DNA from: Todiramphus chloris collaris
Taxonomy: Eukaryota; Chordata; Aves; Coraciiformes; Alcedinidae
Direction of reading: 5' to 3'
NCBI GenBank assembly: GCA_025345505.1
Contig: JANVCC010000030.1
Coordinates: 2,468,123-2,532,122 of the forward strand
DNA length: 64,000 nucleotides
In this document: one piece after another, positions 22,185 to 36,200 of the stretch
Layout of the letters: each line of letters begins with the position of its first letter
Position numbering within the stretch: the stretch's first letter is position 1
Made by a program: the position numbers and the translations under genes
Notes under the pieces: model-generated
Database searches by the model: none
Seen by the model: the letters and a program-made list of their open reading frames with translations, nothing else
What the model was told of the DNA's origin: nothing

Positions 22185-22586
22185 GCAAAGCTTAATCTTA
22201 TTTAATCGGTATCAACATTATTCTTGGTGTTCTGTTATTCATGTGACTTTACAGATGTGTCCACTATGCTCTTTGAAATATACTTGAGGGCACACAATCA
22301 ATTTATCGCTTGACAAGTTCTTGGGAATACCTGGCAATAATTTTACCCTTGTGATAACAATCTGCCCCGCCCTCTACAGATGCTGCGTGGTTGATTAACA
22401 CCTTGACCGATCTGTGGCATTGCATCTACATCTGTTTCCTTTCTGCAATACAATATGCAGCGGTAGCACGGTGAGCAAAGGATGATGTTCTGCTCTGTCC
22501 CTCTGAACAGTCACAGACACATTTGTCTTACTGAAGACACTATACTTGTGGCTATTGTAGCCCACATGTAAGAATAACTTTGGATT

Positions 22587-22601
22587 AAAAAAAAAAAAAA
22601 A
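22587..22601. repeat. A15 homopolymer
   Basis: An uninterrupted run of 15 A about 75 nt before the long CR1 fragment. It is probably simple sequence, since avian CR1 elements usually end in a short octamer repeat rather than poly(A). Confidence 0.85.
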
Positions 22602-22676
22602 GTAGAAAAAGCAGCAACCCAGTTTCAGTTTGAATTGCAAAGTGAGGCATATTTCTCCTTCTATGACGCAATGACC

Positions 22677-23632
22677 TGATTAGTGGATGAGGGAAGGGCT
22701 GTGGATGTTGTCTACCCGGCCATCAGTAAAGCTTTCAACACTGTTTCCCACAGCATTATCATGATAAAAATGGCTGCTCATGGCTTTGACAGGTGTATTC
22801 TCTGCTGGGTGCAACACTGCCTGGATGGTTAGGCCCAAAGAGTGGTGGTGAATGGAGTTCAAGTCAGTTGGTGGCCAGTGACAAGGGGTGTTCCCCAGGG
22901 TTCACTACTGGGGACGTTCCTGCTTAACATCTTTATAAATGATGAGATAAGAGTGCATCCTCATTAACTTTGCAGGTGACACAAAGTTGGGCAGAAGTGT
23001 TGATCTGCTTGAGGGTAGAAAGGCTCTATGGAGGGACCTGGACAGGCTGGAATAATGGGCCAATTGAGTGAGTTTCAACAAGGTCAAGTGCTGGATCCTG
23101 CACTTGGGCCACAACAATCCCATGCAATGCTACAGGCTTGGGGAAGAGTGTCTGGAAAGTCGCCTGGCAGAAAAGGGCCTGAGGGTGTTGGACAACAGCC
23201 AGCTGCATATGAACCATCTGTACACCCAGGTGGCCAAGAAGGCCATCAGCACTCTGGCTTGTATCAGAAATAGTATGGCCAGCAGGACTTTGAATCCTGC
23301 ATTCAGTTTTGGTCCCCTCACTACAAGAAAGACATTGAGGTGCTGGAGCCTGTGCAGAGAAGGGCAATGAAACTGGTGAAGAACACAAACCTTGTAAGGC
23401 ATGGCTGAGGCAGATCTTGGGAAAAATTTCTTCCCTGAAAGAGCTGTCAACCACCAGAACAGGCTGCCCAGGGCAGTGGTGGAGACCCCATCCCTGGAAG
23501 GGTCTGAAAGTCACATAGATGTGTTGCTGAGGGACATGGTTTAGCAGTGGAGTTGTCAGAGTTAGGTTAATGATTGAACTCTATGATCTTAAAGGTCTTT
23601 TCCAACCTAAACAGTTCTATGATTCTGTGGAG
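22677..23632 (+). pseudogene. CR1 LINE fragment with decayed reverse-transcriptase 3' half and 3' UTR
   Basis: This is the longest repeat in the window, about 950 nt, on the strand antisense to NLGN1. Translated piecemeal, the left part shows reverse-transcriptase remnants: KAFNTVSHSI (family usually KAFDTVSH), then [10 protein letters not shown], then a degenerate LLNIFINDE with frame breaks. The YxDD-type catalytic motif region is degraded, and stops interrupt every frame. The middle matches typical CR1 sequence ('ggacctggacaggctggaat', 'gtttcaacaaggtcaagtgc', 'ctgcacttgggccacaacaa'). Two abrupt joins, near 23300 and 23400, look like internal deletions. It ends in the CR1 3' UTR, with 'gatcttaaaggtcttttcca' and 'gttctatgattctgtg'. 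It is 5'-truncated and dead. Confidence 0.93.
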
Positions 23633-26600
23633 CACACCACAACACCACCATAATTATATCGCTTCAGGTTATCCATCACAGCTTGTTATTGCAGATGATT
23701 TTTGTGGTTATGACGGCAGAGATGCTGAATCTATTCTTACCCAGAGGAAAGGACTTGTCCAACAGTGAGAAATGCTAAAAACTATTGCAGGTTTTTGACT
23801 TATACCTGTGGACCTCTAAAAGTCTCTAGGGTACTTCTCGATGGCCAAAGATCACTAAAAAAAGCAAAGCAATTAAGAGCAAGCACAAAGGCACTTTATG
23901 ACCACCTGAGAACTTTGAGAGGTCTGTAACAAAAATATGCTTCAAACAACTATCTTCATACACAGACTTCAGCTAGCAAAATCCTTATACTGTTTTCACT
24001 GCTATTAACTGAACACCAGGAGCATTTGTAAGACCATATATCCCTAGACAGAAGCATCAAATCTAATTTTCTGCTAAATATCTATCAGTTTTGGCTAAAC
24101 GTGAAGCAACTAAGAATCAACTGGATCACCATATGCCTGTTCCTTTCTTACACGACATCCTGTCTCTCCTAGTAGAATTTTTCCTTTCTGCCGTGTCTGA
24201 ATATCCTGTTTCACAGGGCAAGATGCTTTATCTCTTCAGAATGATTTCACTGCGCTGCAACCCACATTTTGTGTTTTAGAGGCAGGGAACTGAAGAGAAG
24301 TCACGAATGGGATGAGGGTAGCTGTTACAGAGACGGTAACTGCCATTTACCAAGAAAAATGATTGCTATTAAACTATTCCTCCCCAGCAGAATCCTGAAG
24401 GATTTGGCCACTGCTGACGGTACAGCTGTTAAACAAAACAGCAGGACATAAAAGATACGTATTAATATAGAAATCGTGCACACAACTTCTGTGCATCTCT
24501 CCAGAGCAGTCTTATAAAATACCCGGTCTTATGTATATACCTTAAATTTTCTAGTTAAAATTTAAATGAATACAAAATGTCAAAGAATCATCCTTAGTCC
24601 AAGGAACGAAGGAAGGAAGGCTCGATCAAATCCACCCAAAGTTAATTGAGGCTAGAATCACTGCAGCTCCATCCATTGCAATTTCACATTGGTGCACTTC
24701 AATTAAGGCATAACAAGGGTGCAAAGTAATTTATACTTATAGATTAGATGTCGTCTGTGAAAAATCACCGATTAACTCAAATCAGGCTTCTGGAGTATCA
24801 GAAGAACAAATGTAGTACTCTAAGTTTCTCTTTTCAGTTAGTACCTTGATACCACAAAAACCAAAGCTCCCATACAATCATTTAAAGGTACTAGTAAGAA
24901 ATACATGCAGACCTGTGCTATCAGCATGCTGATCTTCAGGCTTCATAAAAGAAAGTTTCATTCACCAGTAAAGTACCAACACAAAAATGCCTGTACTGTT
25001 TCCAATAATGTTCTCAAAAGTTTCAGATGCTGAAGGGCAACTTTTTTACTCTGCTTTGTAAAATTAAGAGAATTCTTTGAAAGATTGCCTACGGCAGCCT
25101 CAACCAACTGCACAGCTCCAGTTTTCCGTAAGATATTGCATCCTTTCATTCCATTCTGCAACGAGTATTCACATGCATTACCACTACATCATCTGAAAAG
25201 ATGCATATACTCATCTACAGATGAACCAGGCTCACTGATGTTCTAAATCTAACTTATTCCAGTGAAGTCAAGAAAATGTGCCAGTTTAAACTGAGCAAGT
25301 ATGTGATTCCAGGCCACTAATCTTTTGAGACGTGTAAAAATGTGACATTAGTAAGTGCATTCATAGATACTGCATCAAATACACAACACCAACAAAGTGG
25401 CTAAACTAAGCAATATTTAATGGGTAGCAGAAAATAATTGATGTTTCAGGTAATTAAGTATATGAGATGACTGGAAGCTGAAGTAAGGTTCTGGAAATCT
25501 TTGAAAAGAAAAATATGTGTACATATGCCATCCAGCTCCCAATAACTGAGATTACATTTAAAGATTTCTGCAACAAACACAGTGAAAGAAAACCAGAGTC
25601 CAGCTGAGGTAAATACACTCTTAAAAATGCTAACTTTGCATTTACTGCCCCTCTATTCAATCTGCAGCAGGAAGCCAGATATTATTGCCTAGTTAGAGAG
25701 TTATCACGTAAGAGCCTCATCCAGCATGGCTATTTTCACCTTTTTTGCCATAAGTATACAGAAACCTGGTGAGTAGCGAAGTGAAGAAAATAACAACAAT
25801 GAAATCTAAATGATTTCCTCTTTCTGACATGTATTTTAAGATCTAGCACTTTTTTAAAAGCTAGTCTACAATTAGAAAGTAATACTTTGATACAATACAA
25901 TTGCACAGTCCTTGAGGAGGAGGATTCTTTTATGGGGAGGGTAATATTCTTCAGTTACATCTGAATTAAATTAGGTGTCTTGAAGCTTACACCACCCACT
26001 TACAGCCAAACAGAGAAGGGACGTGAGCTAGAGGTCACAGGGAACAAATTCTCAGTCCTGAGCAAGAACTGAATTTATGCAAAATGGTCACGTCTAACAA
26101 AACAGTGTTCAGAAGAGGACAAGAATGTCAAGCACTTCTCTAAGGCAGATAAGAAACATTCTGGCAAAAAGTGGCTCACTTGGAGGCATCAGTTTTCTGT
26201 TTTGCCATTACAATTCTTATAGCTTACTACAAAATGAACTAATATGCACAGTATTCACACAGTAAGTAAAATGATGTTAATTTGTTTTTAACACTTAACC
26301 GAATACTACAGGTTCTAAAGACACGTTCTTAGCCTCAGATGAGTTGGAAAATCTAATCTGTGCTAATTTTCCTGAAACAGATGGTACATGAATTAAACGG
26401 TGTAGACTCTTTTAAGCTTCCATTCTCACTAGGTCCCTTTTGGGATAACTAATGTTCATTTCTTAGGGCTCTATTCTCCTGTGCTTATTTCTCTTAAATA
26501 ACTGAAAACAGCCTCCTTAATTGTATTGGAAGGTAAAATCAATGGGAGAAAAGTCACAGAATTTGGGCCTTCATGAGATTATGTATGCGAGGCTTGTCAC

Positions 26601-28564
26601 TAAAACCAGTATTTTTGCAGGGACAGTACAATGGTACCTGTGTTATTTACAATGGGAACCTGTTTCATTCCAGTCCAAGAAATAATATTACCTAGGGAAA
26701 GTAAATAAATCCAGGACTATGCCTGTAAACCTCAATCATATACATCAATCAAAGGCAGGAGGTATGATCTCATAGGACTAAAGACCACTTCATGTGAAAA
26801 TAAAGATCGCAGCCCACAGGTATTAACAGGTGATTTCAGCTGTTGTTTATTATTGTAAATGGCTTAAAACCTCATCACTGCCCTGGGCTTAACTATGTTA
26901 GAGAGGTAACAACGGCTGTTCTTAGACTTAGGGGGAAGGAAAGGAATCAACATCTGGAAAAGAAAAGTTGGGAAGGTGAAATAACATTCATAGAGAGTTT
27001 ATTAAACCAACTCACAGTTTCTCAGTAGTGTCAGAGGAGCAGATTTATGCCCATGCTGATGCAGTATCAGAACATAAAACAAACAAAGAAACAAAAGTTT
27101 CACAAAACTTGCAGTAGCCATTTAGAGGATTATCCTGTTCTCCTGGAGCTGCTGCACCTCCTTGCACATTATGTGCCATCTCTCCCTCCTCTAATTCAGA
27201 CATGTCCATGTGGATTACAAACAAGACCAATTCCCAAGGTCTACTCCGATTTCAGCCAAGATCTGCTCCTTAAAGGGGCAGAGGGAACAAAGTATAAATT
27301 GTCTATTACTGCTCTTCCTTTCTATGGCATTTATATGTTGCCCTGAATTACTCTGGAATCAGGATGATTTATAGTATTGTTATAGTTTTATCCCCACCCT
27401 GAATAATACTCAGTTCATAGGAACAAGGAGATGTAGCACAAAGAGGGGAGTGACACACCCAAGATGATAGAGGAAAGCTGTGATGGAAGAGGTAGTTGAA
27501 CCTGCCAGAAATAGGATCTGGTAGACTTCAGCAACAAAAGAGCTAGAGAATGATTGTGCCATTATATATACACCCACCTTTAAAATTCCAGTGTGAATGT
27601 TCTTTTAACATACTGTATAATGCAAACTGGGTGCTAACTGATGAAATAAATTGAGTTTTAATAGACGTTGCTCAACAACACACCCCAAATGACACATCAG
27701 TAATTACCATCAGATCTCAAGCAACATCCTGACAAAGTTACTGAATGTGAAGCGCATCTGGTAGATTGCAACAAATTGCATTCCTGGTCTGCTCGAGATT
27801 TGTCAGAAAATGTATTTATACTCAACATTAATTCTGCTGACTCCGAGGATTGTTTCAGTTAACAAAGGCATCTCTGACACTGCAATATAGAATCATGTCC
27901 CATTTCTGGCAATGTACTGTTAGCAAAATACCAGCTGTTTTCAGTGGAGGATCAGTGTGATACAATGAGTTGATGTGCTGGCTTGATTAATCTTTATATG
28001 ATTTCTTAGCTTCTAACATGTGCATAACTTTATATTTGTAGTCAATGGTGTAGAACACCACTTGACAGTTGAAGTACTTATGTTCCTGTTCTTTACTCGT
28101 GAGACAGCTACTGAAGAAAGACAGTTAATCTCTTTTAATTCGTTAACTTCTGAAAACAGCAGTGATGGGTTGACTCCATGGACTACAGAAAGGAAGAGAA
28201 GGGGTCAATGATGAGCAGTTTCATTTAGTATCATTCCTGTTTTGCTCCATTAGAACAAAATGTGCCACATCGTTCTTCCTTTTCAATGGTCAACTTCAAA
28301 GAAGATGACTAATCATAATTTCAAAATATTATTTTTGAAAATGTTTTGCTAATTGTCATAGAAAAATGACCTATGATTTAAGAAATAGGTAGAATATGTC
28401 CCTAAATGTTTAGATCTAGTCTCAATGAAGATGATGTATTTGTTTCTAGGATAGAAAATAGAACTTCTATTGTATCCTCCTTCTCCTCAAAATCACAATT
28501 AATTGCTGTAAGTTAGGAAGACTATTTAACAGCATGATGGTATCATTGCAGTGGCTAGAATACT

Positions 28565-28601
28565 ATTGATACTTCTGAATATTGATACTTCTGGTATCAA
28601 T
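28565..28601. repeat. Direct repeat plus palindromic hairpin
   Basis: ATTGATACTTCTG occurs at 28565-28577 and again at 28581-28593. The second copy's ATTGATAC (28581-28588) pairs perfectly with GTATCAAT (28594-28601) around a 5-nt loop. The compact direct and inverted arrangement suggests template-switch replication. No regulatory role is evident. Confidence 0.8.
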
Positions 28602-31600
28602 AAATCAATCTCCAGCTTTCACAGCCTGACTATACAAAGGAGAATCAGATCAAACCTTGGAGTAATTTCTTTTTTTCCCCCAGTACTTTCAATACGTTTT
28701 TCAATTCTTTAAGTATATAGTTTATATTAAGTTTCCCTGTGTCATTAGTTATATGTGTTAGAAACTAAAACACATATATTGGTGTCTACTTCATTTTAAA
28801 CCATTCATCTAATTAACTAAAATTTTAAATACTGCTGTGCTTTGCCCCAGCTATTGTTTCATAGTATGTATATATCATGGTCAACAATGTGTTATATCTC
28901 ATGTTAAAAGGGACCAAACACAAATAATGTTGCGCAAGGTATGAAAAATACATACTTTAATACTGTAAATCACTTCCTGATAGCTGCTGGGAACTGGCCA
29001 TGTAGGAGAGTTTATGCTGCTTGTGCTTTTGTCCTTCTTTCTAGAACTATGTCAAAATAGATATAAAGCATGGAGAAAAGGTGTTATGTACTAAAAACTG
29101 TCAAGTAAAAGAGTGCTAAAGCTGGACAGTTGAAAAGTCAGACATAAGACAAGCAAGCCTGTTTGGATCTTTGTGTAGTACATCACATCTTTATTTTTAA
29201 CTATACGGCCATTACTTTCATGGGTATTTTTGAATTCACAGTGCTCTAGGTGACTTAAAAGCTATTTCTGGTAAGTTCGCAGTTCTTATAGGTTGTACCT
29301 CACTTCATAGAGCAAGGGACAATGTCCATGTCTAGGTCACAGTCCTTATTGTCTTCTTTGGCTTGCTACTGCTTGGGGGCTTCAAGCTTCTTATATTTTA
29401 AACGGGTATAATTTTAATCCCTTATCCTGTTCCAAGCATAGGAGGAGTTGTGGAACCAGCAAGCTGTCTTCTGCTTTCAAAATGTAGTGGTGAATTTAAC
29501 ATTTATATATAAATCTCTCTATATATATCTTAGGATCAATGAGTTTCATTGTTGGAAAATAAAGATTGGACAGCTTTCTGCATATCACAGTATGCATACA
29601 GACACCTTTTCCCCACAGATATTGAACAGTGTACAAAACAGAGTAAATAGGGAGGCACAGTTGTTATCATACGAATGGCAAGAAATCAGATAATAAACTA
29701 AACAAGCTGTGATGTAAGAATGAACTTAACCCAAGACCTGTATGGAAAAGCCACCCAAAACCGAAACCTTTATCCATCACTTTCCATGAATTTGCTCATG
29801 GGGATTTTGCAGTGCTTTGAAGAACAGATGATTGTTTTCTGAGGCAGTGAAGCCAGTGGACTTAATGAAGATATTTCCATTAATTTCATAGACTCTGCAT
29901 TCCTCATTTAAAATGGGGATTGAACATTCCTACATTTCCTGCTGTTGCTGCAGCAGCAAAATTTTGCAAAGGTGTTTTAAAATCAAAATACTAAAGCTAT
30001 TTATTCCAAAGTGATTAATTGATTGAAGAAGATGCTTATAAAATAAAGATTTGCTTCACAGCTCTACTACTGCATCTATTTATTATTTCCAATAATACAG
30101 GGCAGAAATGGAAGTAGCGGTTATTTCATCACTATATTGGTTTCTTTCATCTGTTTTCAAGTTAGTAATCAGATTACCTTTTGCCTATACTCTCACTATG
30201 GAGGGGGGAAACAGAATGAACTTTTCACCCCTAGAATCTTTTATATTCAAAGCATTTGGTTTCCTACAAGCTAAAGAAAAAAAATAATTATACAATCTTT
30301 GTTCCCACTGCAGGTACCTAGAAGGTTTTAAATATAATAAATGCATTCTGGCAAAGTTAATGTACCATAAAATCAAGCAGACTGTATCACTCTTTGATAC
30401 ATATACCTGGTAAGCCATCACTGAAAATAACAGTCATTTATGCTAAGAGATTATTCATCCATAGCAGACCCACCCTCTCTGTCAGGAAAGGTATTTTAAG
30501 ATAGGAAAACAAAATCCCCTCCTCCTAATATGTCTCCTCTGAGTATATTATTTACCCAGGATGCAGCGTCTGGTTTAAGTCCTGCTTTTAGTCAATTTTA
30601 TAGCACGGCTGAAACACTGGAAGTCAAGTGACTCAACACAAGGTCACACAATGAATCTCTACCTCCATGCAAACCAGAGCTCGAATGCAGCCAACACCTG
30701 CTCCTTTGCCCTACATCATCCTGCCTCCTCTTTCAAAACCATTAACTGCAAAAAGCAGTTGGTCTTGCCAAGTCTGTTTACAGTCATTAAGGGCGGGTGA
30801 AGCGTTGTTCAGGAGGAGCAGCCAGCTCTTGCGACTGGGATGCAGGGCAAATTGCTCTTGTAAAACCAACTTAAAGGGCTGCCGGCTTCCTCTTCATTGT
30901 CGCAATTGTACTTATCTTTCATGTGACAAAACAGCGCAGATGCCAAGGTCATAAAAAGTTTTATACGGTTCTGCCTGCCATCTCTTCAAGGTGGGTTGGC
31001 CAGGTGAAGGGCTACAGACAGAAAAATGGAGTAATAAAGTTTAAGTAGTGGATAATAATATCCATCTGCAGTGCTGCAACGCCGATTAAGAGATTGAAAA
31101 AAACTCCCTGTGGCTCTAATTGGATTTTCTTATGTTGTGTACAACCCTTGGGGGTCTCTAGGCTGATAAAGCCTCCTTGTGCTGCCTCTTTATCCCACAT
31201 GCGTGACTCCATAGAGTGGACTTATCCGTGAAACTGGCAAATTCTTAGGATGCTGTGGAGCTGTTGCAATACCCTTTAGAGACCACTGCGTATTACTTAG
31301 AAAACCACAATCTAATAAATTAGTATGACACAATGCAATGCTAATGGCCATCTAAAAATGTCTTCTTCAGACTATAATTAGAACAACAAAAGAATCAGAA
31401 TGCAGAATTCTATGTGAAGTACCTAACATAAAAAATCCTCCTAGACTTTATATATTGCTAACCACAAATGTAAGTAAATTTGAGGAAAAATATAAAACAC
31501 ATGCTAAAAACTAAGTTTTGCAAAATGGTATTTGTCTGGGAAAACAAAAAGTTATAGCATTTGAACAACATTGCCTTCTACTGAGCAAAATCTGTTTTAA

Positions 31601-33272
31601 TTTACTAAGCCTTGTACTCTAAATAAAATTACAAAAGCAAAATGAAGACCATTCCTGAGCCTGCAGACATCCTTCACAAGTGTTTCCTTTTCTTCTCACA
31701 GATTTCCTAAACTACAGTCTAAAGCAATGGACTATTCCTGCTCATTGATGATTTCCAACCCATTAAGCAGGAGGGAAAGCTGAAACCGTTTCATTAAATG
31801 GAAAAAAATACCACAACTATTTGGTGGGAAGAAAACTCCAAACAAATGAAGTCTTAGAAGACTGGGAATGTATTTATACTTTTGTTAGAGAAAAGCTGGA
31901 AGGACAAAGTAACAAACCTCTCACTCTTCAGTAATTAGTGTCGAGAGTCAGGAAGGGGAAATCAAGAAGCTGGGAATAGAGGTACATCTGTGACTCATCA
32001 ACATAAAGCTGACAGTTGTTTTTGTTTGAGGTTATTGAATGCCCTTTATCAAATTTTGTTCCTTGCTCTTGATTATTGAGCAGTCTGCTACTTTCATTCA
32101 GATGTTTATGGCTTTCTACATTACCTTAAGATTTCATAAATTCACCAAGACTGAGCTCTTGTTGTCTAGTGCATGGGGAACCACGTCAATGGTACAGGGT
32201 ATTGATGGGACCATCACAAAAAATGGAGTTAGCACCTCATTTAAAATCCTGACAAATAATAGGGAAGAAGGAAGAAGATCAGTTAAATTAACCAATGCCA
32301 CAAAAAAAGAAAGGGGCTTGTAAACACAGCAGCACTAAAATAGAGGCAGATAGTATAAAAACACTGTGAAGAAAGATCAGCTTCAGAAAAAATGCAGACT
32401 GCTAAACCTGGGGAGAAATGGGAGAAGACAGGATAACGATGTTAGAGATTTCTTCTCCGCTTCTACCTCAGTTAAGCCCATCACAGGCTTGCATTGTCAC
32501 ATAGCAGCCAAAAGTGATGCTTCTGCAAATGCAGCTCAGCACACTTGTTTAGCAGCTGAAAGGTACTAAACAACCCAGGTGTCACAGTGTGTCTTTCTTA
32601 TCTAGAATACAAAAGGGAAAACAAATGGGAGTAAGCTCACAAAAGAGAAACAAAAATGATAAGGTGCTGAAGGGAGAAGCATTTGCAAAAGATTAAAAAG
32701 TGGGTAAACAACACAAAGTAAAATGAATATAGTTTGGTCAAAAAACACCCTAGGGATGATGGGTACATTACAGTATGAATTATTCAGGTTGCCACATAAG
32801 GTTATCACTAGGCACAATAACACCAAAATAAGAACGGGAAACAAATATACTTCTTGGTTATGAGAACTGCTAAAAATGAGCGAAAGTTTCCTGAGAAAAA
32901 TACTGGCATACCTCATCGATCTGCACTTTTAAAACTAAGAGGCATAAAGCACCAGAAAGTTTAGCATTGGTGGAAATTGGAAGATGAAAAATAGAGCTTT
33001 TCCCTGTCTAATTTCTGGAGTTCTGTGTTTCTGCAGCTTTGCTGATAGCATGATTGATAAATGCTCCTTACAGTATTTTACCATCACTGTGCTCCTGCTT
33101 TCCAGTAATGAGGAGACTTTCCTTAAAAGAGCAGCATATGGGAGGCTTTCTCTGCTTTACGAATTTTATCCTTGAATCAGACTAGCTGCCAATTACTGCA
33201 GAAGGTTAGAGAACCTGGAATGTGAGTGCACAATATGCTTCAGAACCTCTGCAGAGCTCTTTAGAAAAAGGC

Positions 33273-33289
33273 TTTTTTTTTTTTTTTTT
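33273..33289. repeat. T17 homopolymer
   Basis: An uninterrupted run of 17 T followed by 'aataaag'. Simple sequence with no associated repeat family recognised. Confidence 0.85.
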
Positions 33290-36200
33290 AATAAAGTATG
33301 TTGATGTGATTTCACTAAGGCCTTAGAAGCACTGGTCAGGCTTTCCTGAAAAATTCTGCATATTCTGTTAGAATTATGTAACAGGTTAATTTTGTTGTCC
33401 CTGGAATTAAAGGGAGTCAGGAAGGGGAGGTTTACTGGATGCATATTGGAGCAGGTTACCAGATTTTACTCTGATTAGTAGCTCTTGTCCATTCCTACTG
33501 ACATTACATTGACTGAAAGTAAAATAACAGAGACCATGGGCTCTCCAGGGGTCATATAACCATTAGAGAAGGACTCAGTCATGCAAGTTTTCCCAAACCA
33601 GGAGAGGAAATAGCTCCCAACCTTTTCAGAAAGCAAGCAAACATCCAAGCATGACAACAAGCTTCAGGCTGAAAAAAGTATCTGAACCGACTGACTTTCC
33701 TTTTTCATTGTAAATTTTCATGCATTATGTACCATGTCAGCATCTTCTGAAAGTACGTACAGAAGTATGTGAAGCATTCCAGCTGTTTACCCATTAGAAT
33801 TTGTCACGTAACTCCTGTTTTCAGGCATTTAGGATTAAAAATGCATTATTAGAAAATACCTCTCATTAAACACTTCTTTCTGTGAGATCAAATCCATGAC
33901 AGATTAAAATTGCAATCACAATAGTTATAACGCCACAAAAAAGATCTCTATTTGTAACCCAGTTGAATAGTTCTGCAAAGAGCTCTAGAAAACTAAAAAC
34001 CAAAGGAAAGAGGGGTGGGTTTTCAGCACCTGCCCTTCAACCCCCAGTTGCATCAATCCGGTGCAGCCCTGAATGCCTGCAAGCATCCTTCAACACAACT
34101 GACACCTGCACACACACATCAGCAATGCTATCAGAGCCTGAAAAGAGCATTTATGAAAGCTCATGGGGATACACTCTAAACCCACATGCACTTTACTATT
34201 GTGGCTGTTGACCTGCACAAGTGTAGCTGCAAAAACCTCTGTTCGCATGACTGGAGGAACACATTTTAGAAGGAAACATGGTTGAAACTTCGGTTTCCAG
34301 CACACAGCGACTGAAGACAAAACTGCTGAAGCAGGTGTGAGGGTCAGCACTAGTCAGAGGAACAAATTGGTGTCACTCTTTAATGCACTAAATTTTCATC
34401 AGTGAAGACCAGGGTTCAGTATTTGAAATGTATCTGTTAGACTACAGCCAGCTCACAGACAAGTTAGTCTACAGTCCAAAGGGACGAACACTCCTCAGTG
34501 CTTGGCAGCTTTTTCTGGCAAGTCCTTGTCAATGGAATATGCTGCTTCAGCTTGGAAATGGGTGTACTTTGAAACTGGCTTCGGTACCCACCAAAGTCAA
34601 AGTAAATTGATTCAGGATCCTGTGAAGATTATGTGGACCGTATGCTTCATACTGTCAAAATACTTTTAAGTTTCTCATTTGAAATAATGAGTAAGACATT
34701 TAGAGATCTGAAGTGGAAATCATTTTCAAACAACTTAGGAGGACTTCTATATTTAGCATGCGTTAAGTACAGAATAAAATCTAGAGGCAGAAGTGTGCCA
34801 TTTAAGTGGCACAAGGGCAGATACTTGAGCCCAAGACAGACCTCAGCTTCTGCTGGTCAAATGGTACTGCCAGCCCCATGGAGGGCTCCAATTTACTGCA
34901 GATCTGCTAAAGAGCTTCAAGATGATGGTTACTGAAGGGGCTGCACTTCCACTTTGGTAAAAAATCTAAGGCAAACCAAGAATTCAGCATTTAGTCCTCA
35001 GATCTAATTCCACAAGGAGTTTGAGCACCCAAGTACTCAGATTTAAGCATCCCATCAGGGGCTACATGTTGCAAGTGATTGAAAACCCCTTGTAGTTTGA
35101 AGGAGGAGGCATTACAGTGCTCTTGCAAAAATTTAGATTAAATACATCTCCCAGAAAACTTCAGAACTTTGAAGCCAGTTTGTAAAAAAACAAATGGCAG
35201 TACAATTGGTGATTCACGTAAGTCTAAACATTGCTGGCTTCGTTTCTACAAGCATAATGAAACAAACCTTAGATCTAACCCCAGGCTAATTGTATTTTGA
35301 AACGGGCTAGATGGCAGAAGCAAAAGAAACTGCTTCATGGCTATGTTTTGAATCTCAAGGCTCTCCTCAGAGTAGAATAAAGAGCTGCTGCAGCTGAGAA
35401 CTAAGAAGGGCATGCATTGCAGCTATTGTTTTCACTCTTTGCACTTTTAGCATGTGCTTTCTTTGCCACAAATAATTCAAAGGTTATGAAATGCCCTCTT
35501 AAACAAAGCCATGATACATGAGGCACGCTTTGCATGTCTTAGTCATTTTTGTGAATGAGAAACTTAGAAGTTCCTAAAAGGTAAGTCTGTATCACTACAT
35601 CAAGCATTATAATATGAATAATTTTCAACATACTCTCCCTGCTGGCCTTTTCCCAGCTAACACATTTAAATCTGTCCTTAATGAACCCCTACAGGCTAGG
35701 AAATTATGTCCAGAGGCAGGTAATCCAAAAGGATTTTGCAGGAGCCATCTGCAATAAATCTGTTTGAAGTTTAGTTAATCTGCATTTTAATAGTTCACCA
35801 GCCAGGAAATTCAAGATTTGGAAAGTTGGAGGTTGGTAATACACTAAGCTCTACCAAAGAAAAGTCTGTAAACATTAACAACTCAGATCTCTTATTCACT
35901 CACTATAAAGAAGCTTTCTGTGGATTGCAGCTGAGGAGATGTTGCTAGTTTTCATATGTGAAACACCTGAAGAATCAAAGTTCCTCTAAGACTGCCTTCA
36001 TAATGACACTGCATGTCTGTAAAGCACCAAGTATGTCTTTGATAATCATGTTGACAGGTAATGGTGCAGAAGCGTAAAGAAGCCCAGGTTTTGGTGTCGG
36101 GGTAGTTCTTTTTACCTCCTTATTTTCATGTCTGGGTAAGACTTCAGAGGACTGTTATAATCTCTTTTGAAGAATCCAGTGCAGACTTCAGTGTTTGGAC

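Larger units (their letters stand above)
15125..22676 (-). other. NLGN1 large intron, part 2
   Basis: This stretch is mostly featureless AT-rich intron. It contains an 18-nt tandem duplication (17489-17524), a CR1 3' end (17710-17826), a 48-nt pyrimidine tract (22137-22184) and an A15 run (22587-22601). The segment 19400-19860 is somewhat richer in G+C than its surroundings, without recognisable coding content. Open frames at 15153-15551 and 18237-18608 match no family I know and are judged chance. Confidence 0.8.

Noticed and set aside
23026-23514. 162-codon minus-strand open frame
   Set aside because: It is the antisense of the CR1 fragment, which is GC-richer and stop-poor on that strand.
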